In this document: one piece after another, positions 26,663 to 35,735 of the stretch | Position numbering within the stretch: position 1 is the first letter of the stretch | Layout of the letters: each line of letters opens with the position of its first letter | Source: a bacterium | GTDB taxonomy: Bacteria > Krumholzibacteriota > Krumholzibacteriia > JACNKJ01 | Direction of reading: 5' to 3' | NCBI GenBank assembly: GCA_016873475.1 | Contig: VGXI01000007.1 | Coordinates: 1 to 42,262 of the forward strand | DNA length: 42,262 nt | Notes under the pieces: generated by a model | What the model saw: the letters and a program-made list of their open reading frames with translations, nothing else | What the model was told of the DNA's origin: nothing | The model's database searches: none | Position numbers and translations under genes: made by a program

Positions 26663-29293
26663 CTAGAGCGTCTGGCAGCTACCGCGGGGGATCCAGCCTT
26701 CGAGCTGCTCGCCGAGACTGACGCGCAGCCAGTCACCGCGCTCCTCCTCGACGCGCAGCTCGGCGCCGGCGTGGATCTGGAACAGGGTCAAGAAGTCCGC
26801 GCCGGGCCCGCTGGTCACCCCGACCTGCGGCGCGAGCAGCACGGCCTCGCGGCCGTTCCAGTCCTGCCACTCGGCCGTCCAGGCGGCGATCGAGACCAGC
26901 GGCAGCAGCACGCCCAGCCCGACGAGCGGCCAGCGCAGGCGCCGCCAGGCCAGCACGCGCAGGAGGCCGAGCACCGCGAGTGCAGCCGTCAGCCAGAGCA
27001 GGACGAGCCCCGCCACCGCGAATTCGCCCGACGAGACGCGCGAACGCAGCCCGCGCCAAGCGCGCGGCGCCGCGGAGCCGCCCGCGGCGACCTGATCGCC
27101 GTCGGCGCGGCGCGCGCGTGCGAGAGCGAGGTTGTCCCGCAGCTGCGCGTCGCGCGGAGCCAGGCGCTCTGCACGCCGATAGCTGAGAATCGCCCGCCCG
27201 AGATCGCCCTGCTGGTAGTAGGCGTTGCCCAGGTTGTACCAGAGGTGACTGTCCTCGAGACCCTCGCGGGCGAGCGACTCCCAGATGCCGGTCGCGCCCG
27301 CGAAGTCGTCGGCCTCGTAGCGCGCCGCCGCGTCGGCCATGCGCTGCTCGAGGCTGTCCGCGGCCAGCGCCCGCGGCGCGAGGCCGGTGGCCGCCAGGAG
27401 CGCCGCGAGCGCGATGAGCCCAAGGCCGATGGGCAGGCGGCGGCCGCGGCGCGGCGCGCCCGTCTCGCCGTCGAGGCGCACGATGAGCGCGCGCGCCCGC
27501 TCGATGAGGGCGTCCATGCGCTCGCCCTGCTTCTCGGCGACGCCCGGCGCAAAGCGCGCGTAGTCGCAGTCCTCGAGCAGCCCTCGCGTGAGCGCGCAGG
27601 ACTCCTCGGCGGCGCCGGCCGCGCGCAGGCCGCTCTCGGCCGCATCGCCGGTGAGGCCGGCCGCCGAGAGCTTCAGGCGATCGGCGAGATAGCCGCGCAG
27701 GCCGACGGCCAGCGCGGTGCAGAAGCCGTCGTAGTCGCCGGCCGCGCGCGCCTGCTGCGCCGCGCGCAGGCGGGTCGCGGCGACCTTCAGCGCCCCGCGC
27801 GCGCGGGTGCCCGCCGCATCGGCCAGCTCGGCCTCGCGACGGCGTCGCCAGACCCAGGTGCCGGCGACCAGCGGCCAGGGCAGCGCGAGGAAGATCCAGA
27901 AGGCCGGCGAGCGGGGGAAACGCTTGCCGTCCTCGGCGAGCAGCGGCTGCGTCTTGATGTGGTGGACGTCCTTGCCCAGCAGCTCCACGCGGTCCGGCCG
28001 CAGATCGCCGAAGACCACCGGCGCCGTCTCCTGGCCCGTGCCCGGCGCCACCTGCAGCGTGATCGGCTGGGTGGTCTCGGTGCGGTAGCGGCCCTGCGTG
28101 GGATCGAACCAGGCGTACTCGATCGCGGGCAGCGTGAAGCGTCCTTCCTCGCGCGGCACGATCACGCGCGTGAAGCGCTTGTCGACGCGGATGCGCTCGC
28201 CGTCCACCTTGGTCTTGCTGTCGAGCTCGGCGTCGTAGGCCTTGAAGGCGGGGCCGGGCTCGTAGCTCGGCTCGGCGAAGGCGCGCGGGTTGCCGAGGCC
28301 GCTGAGCGCGATCGTTACCGTGAGCGGCTGGCCGGCGGCGTAGGGCCCGGGATCGACGCGCAGGTCGAGGCTGAGCTGCTCGGCGACGGTGCCCTGGAAG
28401 TTCGCGGGCCGGCCGGCGCTGGGCAGGGGCAGCACCTCGACCGCAAGCTCGGGCGTGCGCAGGAGCTTCTCGGGGCCGGCGTCGAAGGCGAACAGATCCC
28501 AGCGGCTGCGGTCGCGCAGGCGCACCTGGACGCCGGCCGCGCCGACCTTGAGCGTCCCCGGCTCGCTGGGGAAGAGAGCCATGCGCAGCTCGGTGGCCGC
28601 GTAGTTGACGCCGTCTACCGAGCGGAAGCCGCTGATCTCGTCACCGAGGGGCTCGGTCCAGAAGCCGGTGAACTCGGGCGGCGCGTACTGCGGCGTGCCG
28701 AGGAAGCTCACGGTCGGCTTGCGAAAGAGCGCGAAGTGGTGCGTGAGTTGCTGGCCGACATAGACGCGCTCGCGGTCCAGCCAGGAGCGCACGAAGACGT
28801 CGCGGTTGCCGGCACCCGCATCCTCGCGCCCGCCGCGCCGCGCGGGCGGCGCGCTGGGCTGGCCCGCGGGCGGGGCGCCGGGTGCGGGGGCGCCGCTGCC
28901 GGCCGGAGCGACCTGCAGGTCGAGGCGCCGCGTCTGGTAGACCTTGCCCTTCACGCGCACGGGGATGGCCGGAATCTGCAGCTGTCCGCTCTTCAGCGGC
29001 ACGAGCGTGTAGCGGTAGATCTTCGAGCTGCTCGTCTGTCCGTTCACGAAGGAGAAGCTGCTCGAGCTGGAGCTGCCGGCGAGGGCGAAGTCGGCCATCT
29101 CGGGCAGGAGCGGCGCTTCGCTGCCGCGCATCGGACCGGTGATGGTGATCGTCAAGTTGAAGGACTCGCCCTCGACGGGCGACTGCGTGTCCAGCGTGGC
29201 GTCGATCTGGACCTCGTCGTCGGCGCGTGGAGCGGGCGCGACCAGCGTCGCCAGGGCGAGCGCGAGCGAGAGCGCAAGCAGGGGGCGACGCAT
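26663..29293 (-). CDS. BatD-BatE fusion protein of the aerotolerance operon
   Basis: This 876-residue membrane protein combines two Bat subunits. Residues 1-24 are a signal peptide. About 25-450 are the BatD beta-sandwich region (QSPVEGESFNLTITITG, YRYTLVPLKSGQLQIPAIPV). A membrane helix near 480 (FLALPWPLVAGTWVW) is followed by a helical cytoplasmic part. Around 635 comes a second signal-peptide-like segment (LPIGLGLIALAALLAATG, ending PRALAAD), then TPR repeats (DSHLWYNLGNAYYQQGDLG), two more helices, and a C-terminal SH3-like domain (TSGPGADFLTLFQI, GDWLRVSLGEQLEGWIP). TPR plus SH3 is the BatE layout. Bat proteins are thought to form a MoxR-driven periplasmic complex for stress tolerance. 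The gene begins two bases after batC. Confidence 0.85.
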   Translation of the reverse strand: MRRPLLALSLALALATLVAPAPRADDEVQIDATLDTQSPVEGESFNLTITITGPMRGSEAPLLPEMADFALAGSSSSSSFSFVNGQTSSSKIYRYTLVPLKSGQLQIPAIPVRVKGKVYQTRRLDLQVAPAGSGAPAPGAPPAGQPSAPPARRGGREDAGAGNRDVFVRSWLDRERVYVGQQLTHHFALFRKPTVSFLGTPQYAPPEFTGFWTEPLGDEISGFRSVDGVNYAATELRMALFPSEPGTLKVGAAGVQVRLRDRSRWDLFAFDAGPEKLLRTPELAVEVLPLPSAGRPANFQGTVAEQLSLDLRVDPGPYAAGQPLTVTIALSGLGNPRAFAEPSYEPGPAFKAYDAELDSKTKVDGERIRVDKRFTRVIVPREEGRFTLPAIEYAWFDPTQGRYRTETTQPITLQVAPGTGQETAPVVFGDLRPDRVELLGKDVHHIKTQPLLAEDGKRFPRSPAFWIFLALPWPLVAGTWVWRRRREAELADAAGTRARGALKVAATRLRAAQQARAAGDYDGFCTALAVGLRGYLADRLKLSAAGLTGDAAESGLRAAGAAEESCALTRGLLEDCDYARFAPGVAEKQGERMDALIERARALIVRLDGETGAPRRGRRLPIGLGLIALAALLAATGLAPRALAADSLEQRMADAAARYEADDFAGATGIWESLAREGLEDSHLWYNLGNAYYQQGDLGRAILSYRRAERLAPRDAQLRDNLALARARRADGDQVAAGGSAAPRAWRGLRSRVSSGEFAVAGLVLLWLTAALAVLGLLRVLAWRRLRWPLVGLGVLLPLVSIAAWTAEWQDWNGREAVLLAPQVGVTSGPGADFLTLFQIHAGAELRVEEERGDWLRVSLGEQLEGWIPRGSCQTL

Positions 29294-29295
29294 GG

Positions 29296-30087
29296 CTACC
29301 AGTCCTTGTCCACGCGGGGGTCACGCGGCTGGAGCTGCCGGTTGCGCTCGGCCTGCAGCTCCTTCTCCTCTTCGAGCATCGCGTCGAGCAGGCGCTGGGC
29401 GTCCTCGGGGTTCATCTGCTCCTCGTCCTGAGCTTGCTGGACCTGTTGCTCGCGCTGCTCCTGTTGCTGTTGCTGCTGTTCCTGCTGCTGCTGCTCCTGC
29501 TGTTGCTGTTCCTGCTGCTGCTGTTCCTGCTGCTGCTGTTGGTTCTGCTGCTGGTTCTGCTGATCTTCCTGATCCTGGTTCTGCTGCTGGTCCTGCTGCT
29601 GTTGCTGTTGCTGCTGCTGCAGCTCGCGCAGGACGCGCTCGTAGTTGTGCCGGGCGTCCATGTCGTCCGGGTCGAGGAGCATTGCGGCCATGTAGGTCTG
29701 CAGGGCGGGTTCGAGCTGCCCGCTGGTCGCCAGCGCGTTGCCGAGGTCGTAGAGCACGCCGGCCTTGGCCGCGGGGGTCGGCGCGAAGCGCAGGGCCTGC
29801 TGCGAGGCGGCCAGACCTTCCTCGAGCTGGCCCGAGCGGGCGAGCGCGCCGGCGAGGTTCTGCTGCAGGACGGCGTTCTCCGGCCGCTTGAGGGCCTGCT
29901 CGCGGTAGGCCTTCGCCGCCTCGTCGAACTTGCCGTCCGCGAGCAGGGCGTTGCCGCGCGCGTTGGCGCGCGCGACCGCGACGGGAACGCGCGGTGGCTT
30001 GCTCGGCGGCGCCGGGTCCTTGGCGAGCGCCCGTGCGGCGCCGAGCCCGGCGACGAGACACAGCGCGACTAGAAGCGGCCGGACCAT
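29296..30087 (-). CDS. batC: BatC-like TPR protein with long glutamine-rich segment
   Basis: The 263-residue exported protein has a signal peptide (residues 1-22) and two to three TPR units (residues ~38-150; ANARGNALLADGKFDEAAKAY and LYDLGNALATSGQLEPALQTY). About 65 residues are then almost only Gln with scattered Glu, Asp and Asn, including a run of QQQQE units. The tail is acidic and then basic (EEKELQAERNRQLQPRD). TPR plus a Q-rich tail is normal for BatC, but this tract is unusually long and regular. The ATG lies inside the 3' end of batB (19-base overlap) behind GGAGGAG. It probably binds BatB/BatD in the periplasm. Confidence 0.85.
   Translation of the reverse strand: MVRPLLVALCLVAGLGAARALAKDPAPPSKPPRVPVAVARANARGNALLADGKFDEAAKAYREQALKRPENAVLQQNLAGALARSGQLEEGLAASQQALRFAPTPAAKAGVLYDLGNALATSGQLEPALQTYMAAMLLDPDDMDARHNYERVLRELQQQQQQQQQDQQQNQDQEDQQNQQQNQQQQQEQQQQEQQQQEQQQQEQQQQQQEQREQQVQQAQDEEQMNPEDAQRLLDAMLEEEKELQAERNRQLQPRDPRVDKDW
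29431..29621 (-). repeat. CAG-type microsatellite tract inside batC
   Basis: The plus strand shows about 190 bases of nearly pure ctg/ttg triplets broken by ctc, ttc and gtc, which on the coding strand is a Gln tract. A 15-base period (QQQQE units) is visible in the middle. Such tracts change length by slippage in whole codons without breaking the frame. Confidence 0.8.
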
Positions 30088-31133
30088 GCCGTCTCCTCCT
30101 TGCGACCCTCGGCGAGGGCGAACTCGAGCGCCAGGAGCAGCAGGGCGAAGCCGACGAAGAGCGGGTAGCGCTCGATCGGCTTGCGCGCCTGGCGTCCGGT
30201 CATCTCGCGCGTCTCCATCTGGCTGATGGTCTGCTGCAGGTGGTCCAGCTCGAGGTTGCCGCCGCTGGACTCATAGTAGGCGCCACCGGTCGCGGCGGCC
30301 ACCTTTTGCAGCGCATTGCGGTCGAGGCGGCTGAAGACGGGCCGGCCCTGCCGATCGCGCAGGTTCTCCTGGAGGGCGCCCGAGTCCGGATCGCGCAGCC
30401 CCACGGTCGAGCCCTCGGGGGTGCCGATGCCGATCGTGAAGATGACGACGCCCTCCTTGGCCGCCTCCTTGGCGGCGGCCAGGGCGTCGCCCTCGTGGCC
30501 TTCGCCGTCGGTGATCAAGACGAGCACCTTGAAGCGTCTTTCGCTGCTGCCGAAGGCCGCTGCGCCGCGGCGAATGGCCTTCTCCAGGTTCGTCCCCGGC
30601 ACGGGCACGGCATTCACGCCCACGCCGTCGAGGAAGAGGGTTGCCGCCGAGGCATCGAGCGTGAGCGGACAGCTCGTGATGCTCTCGCCGGCGAAGGTGA
30701 CCAGACCCAGTCGATTGCCCCGCAGCAGGCGGAAGAGGTCCTCGACCTCGCGCTTGGCCGCGCCGATGCGGTTGGGCCGCAGGTCCTCGGCGAGCATGCT
30801 CTTGCTCGTGTCGAGGGCGACGACCACGTCGAGGCCACGGCGCTTGACCTCCTGCAGGTTCGAGCCGATCTGCGGGCGCCCGATCGCGAAGAGCACGAAT
30901 CCGAAGCCGGCGAGGAAGAGAAGGAGCTTCCAGCGCAGCCGGGCCGGGGCGAAGCCCGGCACGAGCCGGGCGAGCAGCGCGGCGTCGACCAGACGGCCGC
31001 GGGCGCGGGCGCGAGCCCGACCGCCGAAGAGAGCGACCAGCAAGGCCAGCGGCAGCAGCCAGAGGAGAAAGAGCAGGCGCGGTTCGCCGAAGCTCATGCT
31101 CATGGCGAAGAGAGCGCCCGCACCGGCCGTCAT
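30069..31133 (-). CDS. batB: BatB, von Willebrand factor A domain membrane protein
   Basis: The 354-residue protein has two N-terminal membrane helices (around residues 18-37 and 69-86; LLFLLWLLPLALLVALF and KLLLFLAGFGFVLFAI). A VWA domain follows (~100-310) with the metal-ion-dependent adhesion motif DTSKS (DxSxS), a conserved GTNLEKAIR Thr loop and LVLITDGEGHEGD. A third helix near the C-terminus (YPLFVGFALLLLALEFAL) anchors it. This is the usual BatB topology with the VWA domain outside the cytoplasm. The ATG overlaps the batA stop (ATGA) and has GGAGG 5 bases upstream. It should act with BatA and the MoxR ATPase in the same operon. Confidence 0.9.
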   Translation of the reverse strand: MTAGAGALFAMSMSFGEPRLLFLLWLLPLALLVALFGGRARARARGRLVDAALLARLVPGFAPARLRWKLLLFLAGFGFVLFAIGRPQIGSNLQEVKRRGLDVVVALDTSKSMLAEDLRPNRIGAAKREVEDLFRLLRGNRLGLVTFAGESITSCPLTLDASAATLFLDGVGVNAVPVPGTNLEKAIRRGAAAFGSSERRFKVLVLITDGEGHEGDALAAAKEAAKEGVVIFTIGIGTPEGSTVGLRDPDSGALQENLRDRQGRPVFSRLDRNALQKVAAATGGAYYESSGGNLELDHLQQTISQMETREMTGRQARKPIERYPLFVGFALLLLALEFALAEGRKEETAWSGRF

Positions 31134-32125
31134 GGCGACCTCCGCAGCCAGAGCTGGGCGAGAAGGAACTCCAGCAGCAGCAGCGCCGCCGCCGGCAGCA
31201 GGAAGGGCAGACCGGCTTCGTGGTAGTCCACCCGTTCGATGCTCTGCACCTCGCTGCGCTCGAGCTTGTCGATCTCCGCGTAGATGCGCGCCAGCGCCTC
31301 GTTGCTGGTGGCACGGAAATAGCGGCCACCGGTCAGCTCGGCGATCTGGCGCAGGACCGTTTCGTCGAGGTTGGACATCACGTACTGGTAGCGCTTGCCG
31401 AAGAGCATATCGTCGACCGGATAGGGCACCTGGCCGTCCTTGCCCACGCCGATCGTGTAGACCTTGATGCTCATGGCCGCTGCCGCGCGCGCCGCGGTGA
31501 GCGGGTCGACGCTGCCGGCGTTGTTGTCGCCGTCGGTGAGCAGGACGATGACCTTGCTCTTCGCCTGCGACTCGCGCAGCCGGTTGGTCGCCGTCGCCAG
31601 CGCGGTGCCGATCGCCGTGCCGTCCACGACGACGCCCATCTTCACCTGGCCGAGGAACTGGGTGAGGAGGTCGTGGTCGAGCGTGAGCGGACAGGCCGTG
31701 TAGGCCTGTCCGGCGAAGGCGACGAGGCCGATGCGGTCGTTCTGGCGCCGGCTGACGAACTCGGCCGCCTGCGCCTTCGCCTCCTCGAGGCGGTTGCGCG
31801 GGCGGAAGTCCTCGCCCTTCATCGAGGTCGAGCTGTCGAGCGTGAGGATGATGTCGACGCCCTCGCTCGTCACTTCCCGCGTGCGCGTCCCGCCCTGCGG
31901 CCGGGCGAGCGCGATGGCCAGCAGCACGAGTGCGGCCAGGCGCAGCGCGGGCGGCAGGTAGCGCAGCGCGACGCGGCCGCGCCCGGCTTGCAGGCGGTGC
32001 AGCGCCGCGGCCGACACCGTGAAGACCAGCTCGTGGCGGTCGCGCCGCCACCAGCGCCAGGCGACGAGCAGCGCCGGGACGGCGAGCGCGGCCAGGGCGG
32101 CCGGGTAGACGAAGCGCTCGATCAC
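31130..32125 (-). CDS. batA: BatA, von Willebrand factor A domain membrane protein
   Basis: The 331-residue protein has an N-terminal helix (FVYPAALAALAVPALLVAW), a second helix (ALRLAALVLLAIALAR), and a VWA domain with an intact MIDAS: LDSSTSM (DxSxS), the Thr loop DGTAIGTALATA and VLLTDGDNN. A C-terminal helix follows (LLPAAALLLLEFLLAQLWL). DDMLFGKRYQYV and GRYFRATSNEALARIY are typical BatA stretches. The GTG at 32125 is chosen because GGAGG lies 7 bases upstream and the first helix follows at once; the frame is open further upstream but hydrophilic and unlike the family. The preceding gene ends 52 bases earlier, so they share a transcript. Confidence 0.9.
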   Translation of the reverse strand: MIERFVYPAALAALAVPALLVAWRWWRRDRHELVFTVSAAALHRLQAGRGRVALRYLPPALRLAALVLLAIALARPQGGTRTREVTSEGVDIILTLDSSTSMKGEDFRPRNRLEEAKAQAAEFVSRRQNDRIGLVAFAGQAYTACPLTLDHDLLTQFLGQVKMGVVVDGTAIGTALATATNRLRESQAKSKVIVLLTDGDNNAGSVDPLTAARAAAAMSIKVYTIGVGKDGQVPYPVDDMLFGKRYQYVMSNLDETVLRQIAELTGGRYFRATSNEALARIYAEIDKLERSEVQSIERVDYHEAGLPFLLPAAALLLLEFLLAQLWLRRSP

Positions 32126-32177
32126 AACACCGCCTCCGGCAAGCCTGCGGCGGCCACGCAGCCGAACTCGCGCGCCT

Positions 32178-34352
32178 TCATGCGGCGGCCTCCGCTTCGG
32201 CCTCGGGACTCGCGATCTCCGCAAGGGGGCGCGTCGCCTTGATCAGGCGCCGCGCGGCGGCCAGGGACTCCACGCACTCGGCGCGGCTGGGCTGGCGGTG
32301 GGCGAACTTGACGAGGTCACCGCGCGCGAGGTCTTCGAGCAGGGGCGCGCTGAGCTGGGGATCGAGAACGAGCTGGCGGTCGCCGTCGGGTCCGCCATGC
32401 AGCGCACTCTCGATTTCCTCGCGGGTCCAGTCGCTGAAGGGCAGGCCGAAGCGCCGCGTCAGGTAGCGGCGCAGGATGCGCGACAGCTCGAAGTAGTAGT
32501 CGACGAAGGCGCCGCGCGCGGGCAGGTCGGCCAGCGCGAGAGCTTCGAGGGCCGCGAGCGCTTCCTCGTCGGCGGGGACGGCTGGCGCCGCGGGCGCCAG
32601 CGCGCGGGCGCGCCGGCGTCGCCACCAGAGGAGCAACCAGAGCAGGGCCGCCAGCAGGAGCGCGATCGGCAAGCCCCAGCGCGCGGCCAGGCCGAGCCAG
32701 TCGCCGCGCAGCTCGCCCGGCGCCTTCCAGTCGCGCAGGGCGCTGCTGTCGGGCCCGCTGGCTAGGGTCGACCGGCAGGCGAGGGCGAGCGGCGCGGTGC
32801 TGAGACTGCGCGCCTCGCTCTCGCCGGCGAGCCGGTAGCGCAGGCGCTGGCCCGGGATGAGGAAGGTGTCCGGCACCGCGCAGGTGAAGGCGAGCCGGTA
32901 CTCGAGCGTGTCGGCGCCGGCGCCGCGCAGGGTATCGGCGGCGATGAAGTCCGCGAGGCCGATCGGCTCGCCGCGCGCCCGGCGCGCGCTGAGCTCCTCG
33001 GCGAGCCGCGCGTCGAGGCGATCCGGCAAGGGGAGGAGCTGGTCGCCCTCGACCACGAGGCTGTCCAACCGCGCGCCGGGCGCAAGCAGGACGCGCCAGC
33101 GCAGCTCGTTCGGCTGGCCGACGGCCTGCAGGTCGCGCGCGAGGCGGGTCTCCACCGCGATGCCTTCTGCGCGCGTGCTGTCCAGGCGCGGGCGCGCCGC
33201 GCCGGTCAGCTCGTCGAGAGTCGGCAGATCGGCCTTCTCGAGCGCGTCCCGGGGCACGACCGGGAAGCTCGGTCCGGCAGGCGCCGCGCCGGGCCGGCCG
33301 GGCGCCGGCTGCGCGCCGGGCTGGCCGGGCGCCGGCGGCGCCTGGGGGATCGTCGGCCGCTGGGCGAGCGCGCCGGCGCCGCCGAGGGCCAGGGCTGCTG
33401 CGGCCAGGAGCGGCGACAGCCAGGCGCGGGCGCCGCCGCGCGCGCTGCGGCCGAAGCCCTTGGCCAGGCGCTTGGCGCGCCGGCGGAAGAACTGCACGAG
33501 CGGGCGCGTGTAGTCCTCGGTCGCGTCGAGGCGGATCTCGTCGACGCCGTGGCGCGCACAGAGCTGACTGAGCCGCGCCGCGCGCGCGGCCGCCTCCGCG
33601 CGGAAGTGGCGGCGCACTCCCGCGCTGCCGGTGTCCAGCCAGACGCGCTCGCCGGTCTCGGCGTCGCGCACCTGGAGCAGGCCGACGTCGGGCAGCGCCT
33701 CTTCGAGCGGATCGCGCACCTGCAGCGCGATGAGGTCGTGCCGGCGCGCGGCCAGGCGCAGGGGCGTCTCGAAGTCGGGGGCGATGAAGTCGCTGACGAG
33801 GAAGAGCACCGCTCGCCGCTTGAGCAGGCGGCCGAGGGTCTCCAGGGCCGTGGCGAGATCGGTGCCACTGCCCGCCGGCTTGAAGTAGAGCAGCTCGCGA
33901 ATGATGCGCAGGACGTGGCGCTGGCCCTTGGCGGGCGGGATGAACATCTCGACGCGATCGGTGAAGAAGAGGCAGCCGACCTTGTCCTGGTTGCGGATGG
34001 CGCTGAAGGCGAGCACGCTCGCGACCTCGGCGATCACCTCGCTCTTGAGGCGGTTGCGGCTGCCGAAGAGGCCGCTGGCGCTGGCGTCGACGACGAGGAT
34101 GACGGTCAGCTCGCGCTCCTCGCGGTAGCGCTTGATGAAGGGTCGGCCCATGCGCGCGGTGACGTTCCAGTCGATCGAGCGCACCTCGTCGCCGGGCGCA
34201 TACTCGCGCACCTCGTCGAACTCCATGCCCATGCCCTTGAACACCGAGTGGTACTCGCCGCCGAAGAAGTCGTCGACCAGATGGCGCGTGGACAGCTCGA
34301 TCGCGCGCACCTTGCGCAGGATCTCGGGCGGAATGCGTTCGGTCTCGGCCAT
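32178..34352 (-). CDS. DUF58 protein fused to a DUF4381-like membrane protein
   Basis: The 724-residue protein has two normally separate parts. Residues 1 to ~300 are a DUF58 domain, a degenerate VWA-like fold. It has FFGGEYHSVFKGMGMEFDEV, the hallmark PGDEVRSIDWNVTARMG and an intact DASAS. After a basic stretch, residues ~311-332 (LSPLLAAAALALGGAGALAQ) look like a signal peptide. A Pro/Gly-rich linker, an extracytoplasmic beta domain (~360-560) and a membrane helix (GLPIALLLAALLWLLLWW) follow, then a cytoplasmic helical tail (YYFELSRILRRYLTRRFGLP, DWTREEIESAL) of the DUF4381 kind. DUF58 proteins work with MoxR; the fusion links the cytoplasmic part to the membrane complex. The ATG at 34352 starts 5 bases after moxR. 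Confidence 0.85.
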   Translation of the reverse strand: MAETERIPPEILRKVRAIELSTRHLVDDFFGGEYHSVFKGMGMEFDEVREYAPGDEVRSIDWNVTARMGRPFIKRYREERELTVILVVDASASGLFGSRNRLKSEVIAEVASVLAFSAIRNQDKVGCLFFTDRVEMFIPPAKGQRHVLRIIRELLYFKPAGSGTDLATALETLGRLLKRRAVLFLVSDFIAPDFETPLRLAARRHDLIALQVRDPLEEALPDVGLLQVRDAETGERVWLDTGSAGVRRHFRAEAAARAARLSQLCARHGVDEIRLDATEDYTRPLVQFFRRRAKRLAKGFGRSARGGARAWLSPLLAAAALALGGAGALAQRPTIPQAPPAPGQPGAQPAPGRPGAAPAGPSFPVVPRDALEKADLPTLDELTGAARPRLDSTRAEGIAVETRLARDLQAVGQPNELRWRVLLAPGARLDSLVVEGDQLLPLPDRLDARLAEELSARRARGEPIGLADFIAADTLRGAGADTLEYRLAFTCAVPDTFLIPGQRLRYRLAGESEARSLSTAPLALACRSTLASGPDSSALRDWKAPGELRGDWLGLAARWGLPIALLLAALLWLLLWWRRRRARALAPAAPAVPADEEALAALEALALADLPARGAFVDYYFELSRILRRYLTRRFGLPFSDWTREEIESALHGGPDGDRQLVLDPQLSAPLLEDLARGDLVKFAHRQPSRAECVESLAAARRLIKATRPLAEIASPEAEAEAAA

Positions 34353-34357
34353 CGCGG

Positions 34358-35341
<984 letters not shown>

Positions 35342-35389
35342 GCGGACGCCTGCCCTTGCTTGCGGTTAACTGCCTGTCATTTCGTGGAT

Positions 35390-35400
35390 TGGCGCGAAAT
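35390..35400 (+). promoter_or_regulatory. Repeated 11-mer tggcgcgaaat, copy 1
   Basis: This is an exact match to 35636-35646, in the same orientation. It lies in the moxR leader, about 40-50 bases downstream of the predicted start of transcription, and is a candidate regulator-binding site. Confidence 0.3.
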
Positions 35401-35446
35401 CGGGAGCGAGGGCCCCTTACGCCAGCCCCTCGGCGAAGTTCCGGTA

Positions 35447-35475
35447 GATATATCACGGCGAATGCCTTCCGACAA
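35447..35475 (-). promoter_or_regulatory. Promoter of the moxR-bat operon (minus strand)
   Basis: On the minus strand, TTGTCG (35475-35470), a 17-base spacer and TATATC (35452-35447) lie about 105 bases before the moxR ATG. Confidence 0.5.
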
Positions 35476-35603
35476 GTCTCGGTCGGGCAAGGGATTGGGG
35501 GTCGCACCGGCGGGATTGAAGCGAGTATTAGAAGTATCGGAAACCCGACCCCTAAACCCGCACCAGGAAACCCAAATCACCGTTCGCTAAGCGCCCATTG
35601 GTC

Positions 35604-35632
35604 TTGCAGTTGTCCACGGTCATTGGTAATGA
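35604..35632 (+). promoter_or_regulatory. Possible promoter of the thioredoxin gene
   Basis: TTGCAG (35604-35609), a 17-base spacer and TAATGA (35627-35632) lie about 100 bases before the thioredoxin ATG. The second 11-mer tggcgcgaaat begins 4 bases after the -10, a position where a bound repressor would block transcription. Confidence 0.4.
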
Positions 35633-35635
35633 AGG

Positions 35636-35646
35636 TGGCGCGAAAT
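35636..35646 (+). promoter_or_regulatory. Repeated 11-mer tggcgcgaaat, copy 2
   Basis: This is an exact copy of 35390-35400, directly after the predicted -10 of the thioredoxin promoter. The spacing and shared orientation suggest a site for one regulator acting on both divergent units; this is an inference. Confidence 0.3.
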
Positions 35647-35735
35647 TCTCTCAGAAAATCCCCTTGCCAGACGATGCCCCAGCATGGGTACTGTGCGCCC
35701 GTCATCGCCTTCCCCAGCGCAGCGAGGTCTCGTGC

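Larger units (their letters stand above)
35342..35735. other. Divergent regulatory region between moxR and thioredoxin
   Basis: This stretch of almost 400 bases has no credible gene and is visibly less GC-rich than its surroundings. It contains one promoter-like pair for each direction and two copies of the 11-mer tggcgcgaaat (35390-35400 and 35636-35646). It also holds AT-rich stretches around 35525-35600. No tRNA fold or riboswitch was recognised. Confidence 0.55.

Noticed and set aside
29431-29621. CRISPR-like or tandem-repeat array
   Set aside because: The periodic triplets are an in-frame Gln tract inside batC, with no repeat-spacer structure.
35356-35735. Small gene or N-terminal extension of thioredoxin in the spacer
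   Set aside because: The open frames there have no family-like residues. Thioredoxin begins naturally at 35736 behind GAGG, and the spacer composition differs from coding DNA.
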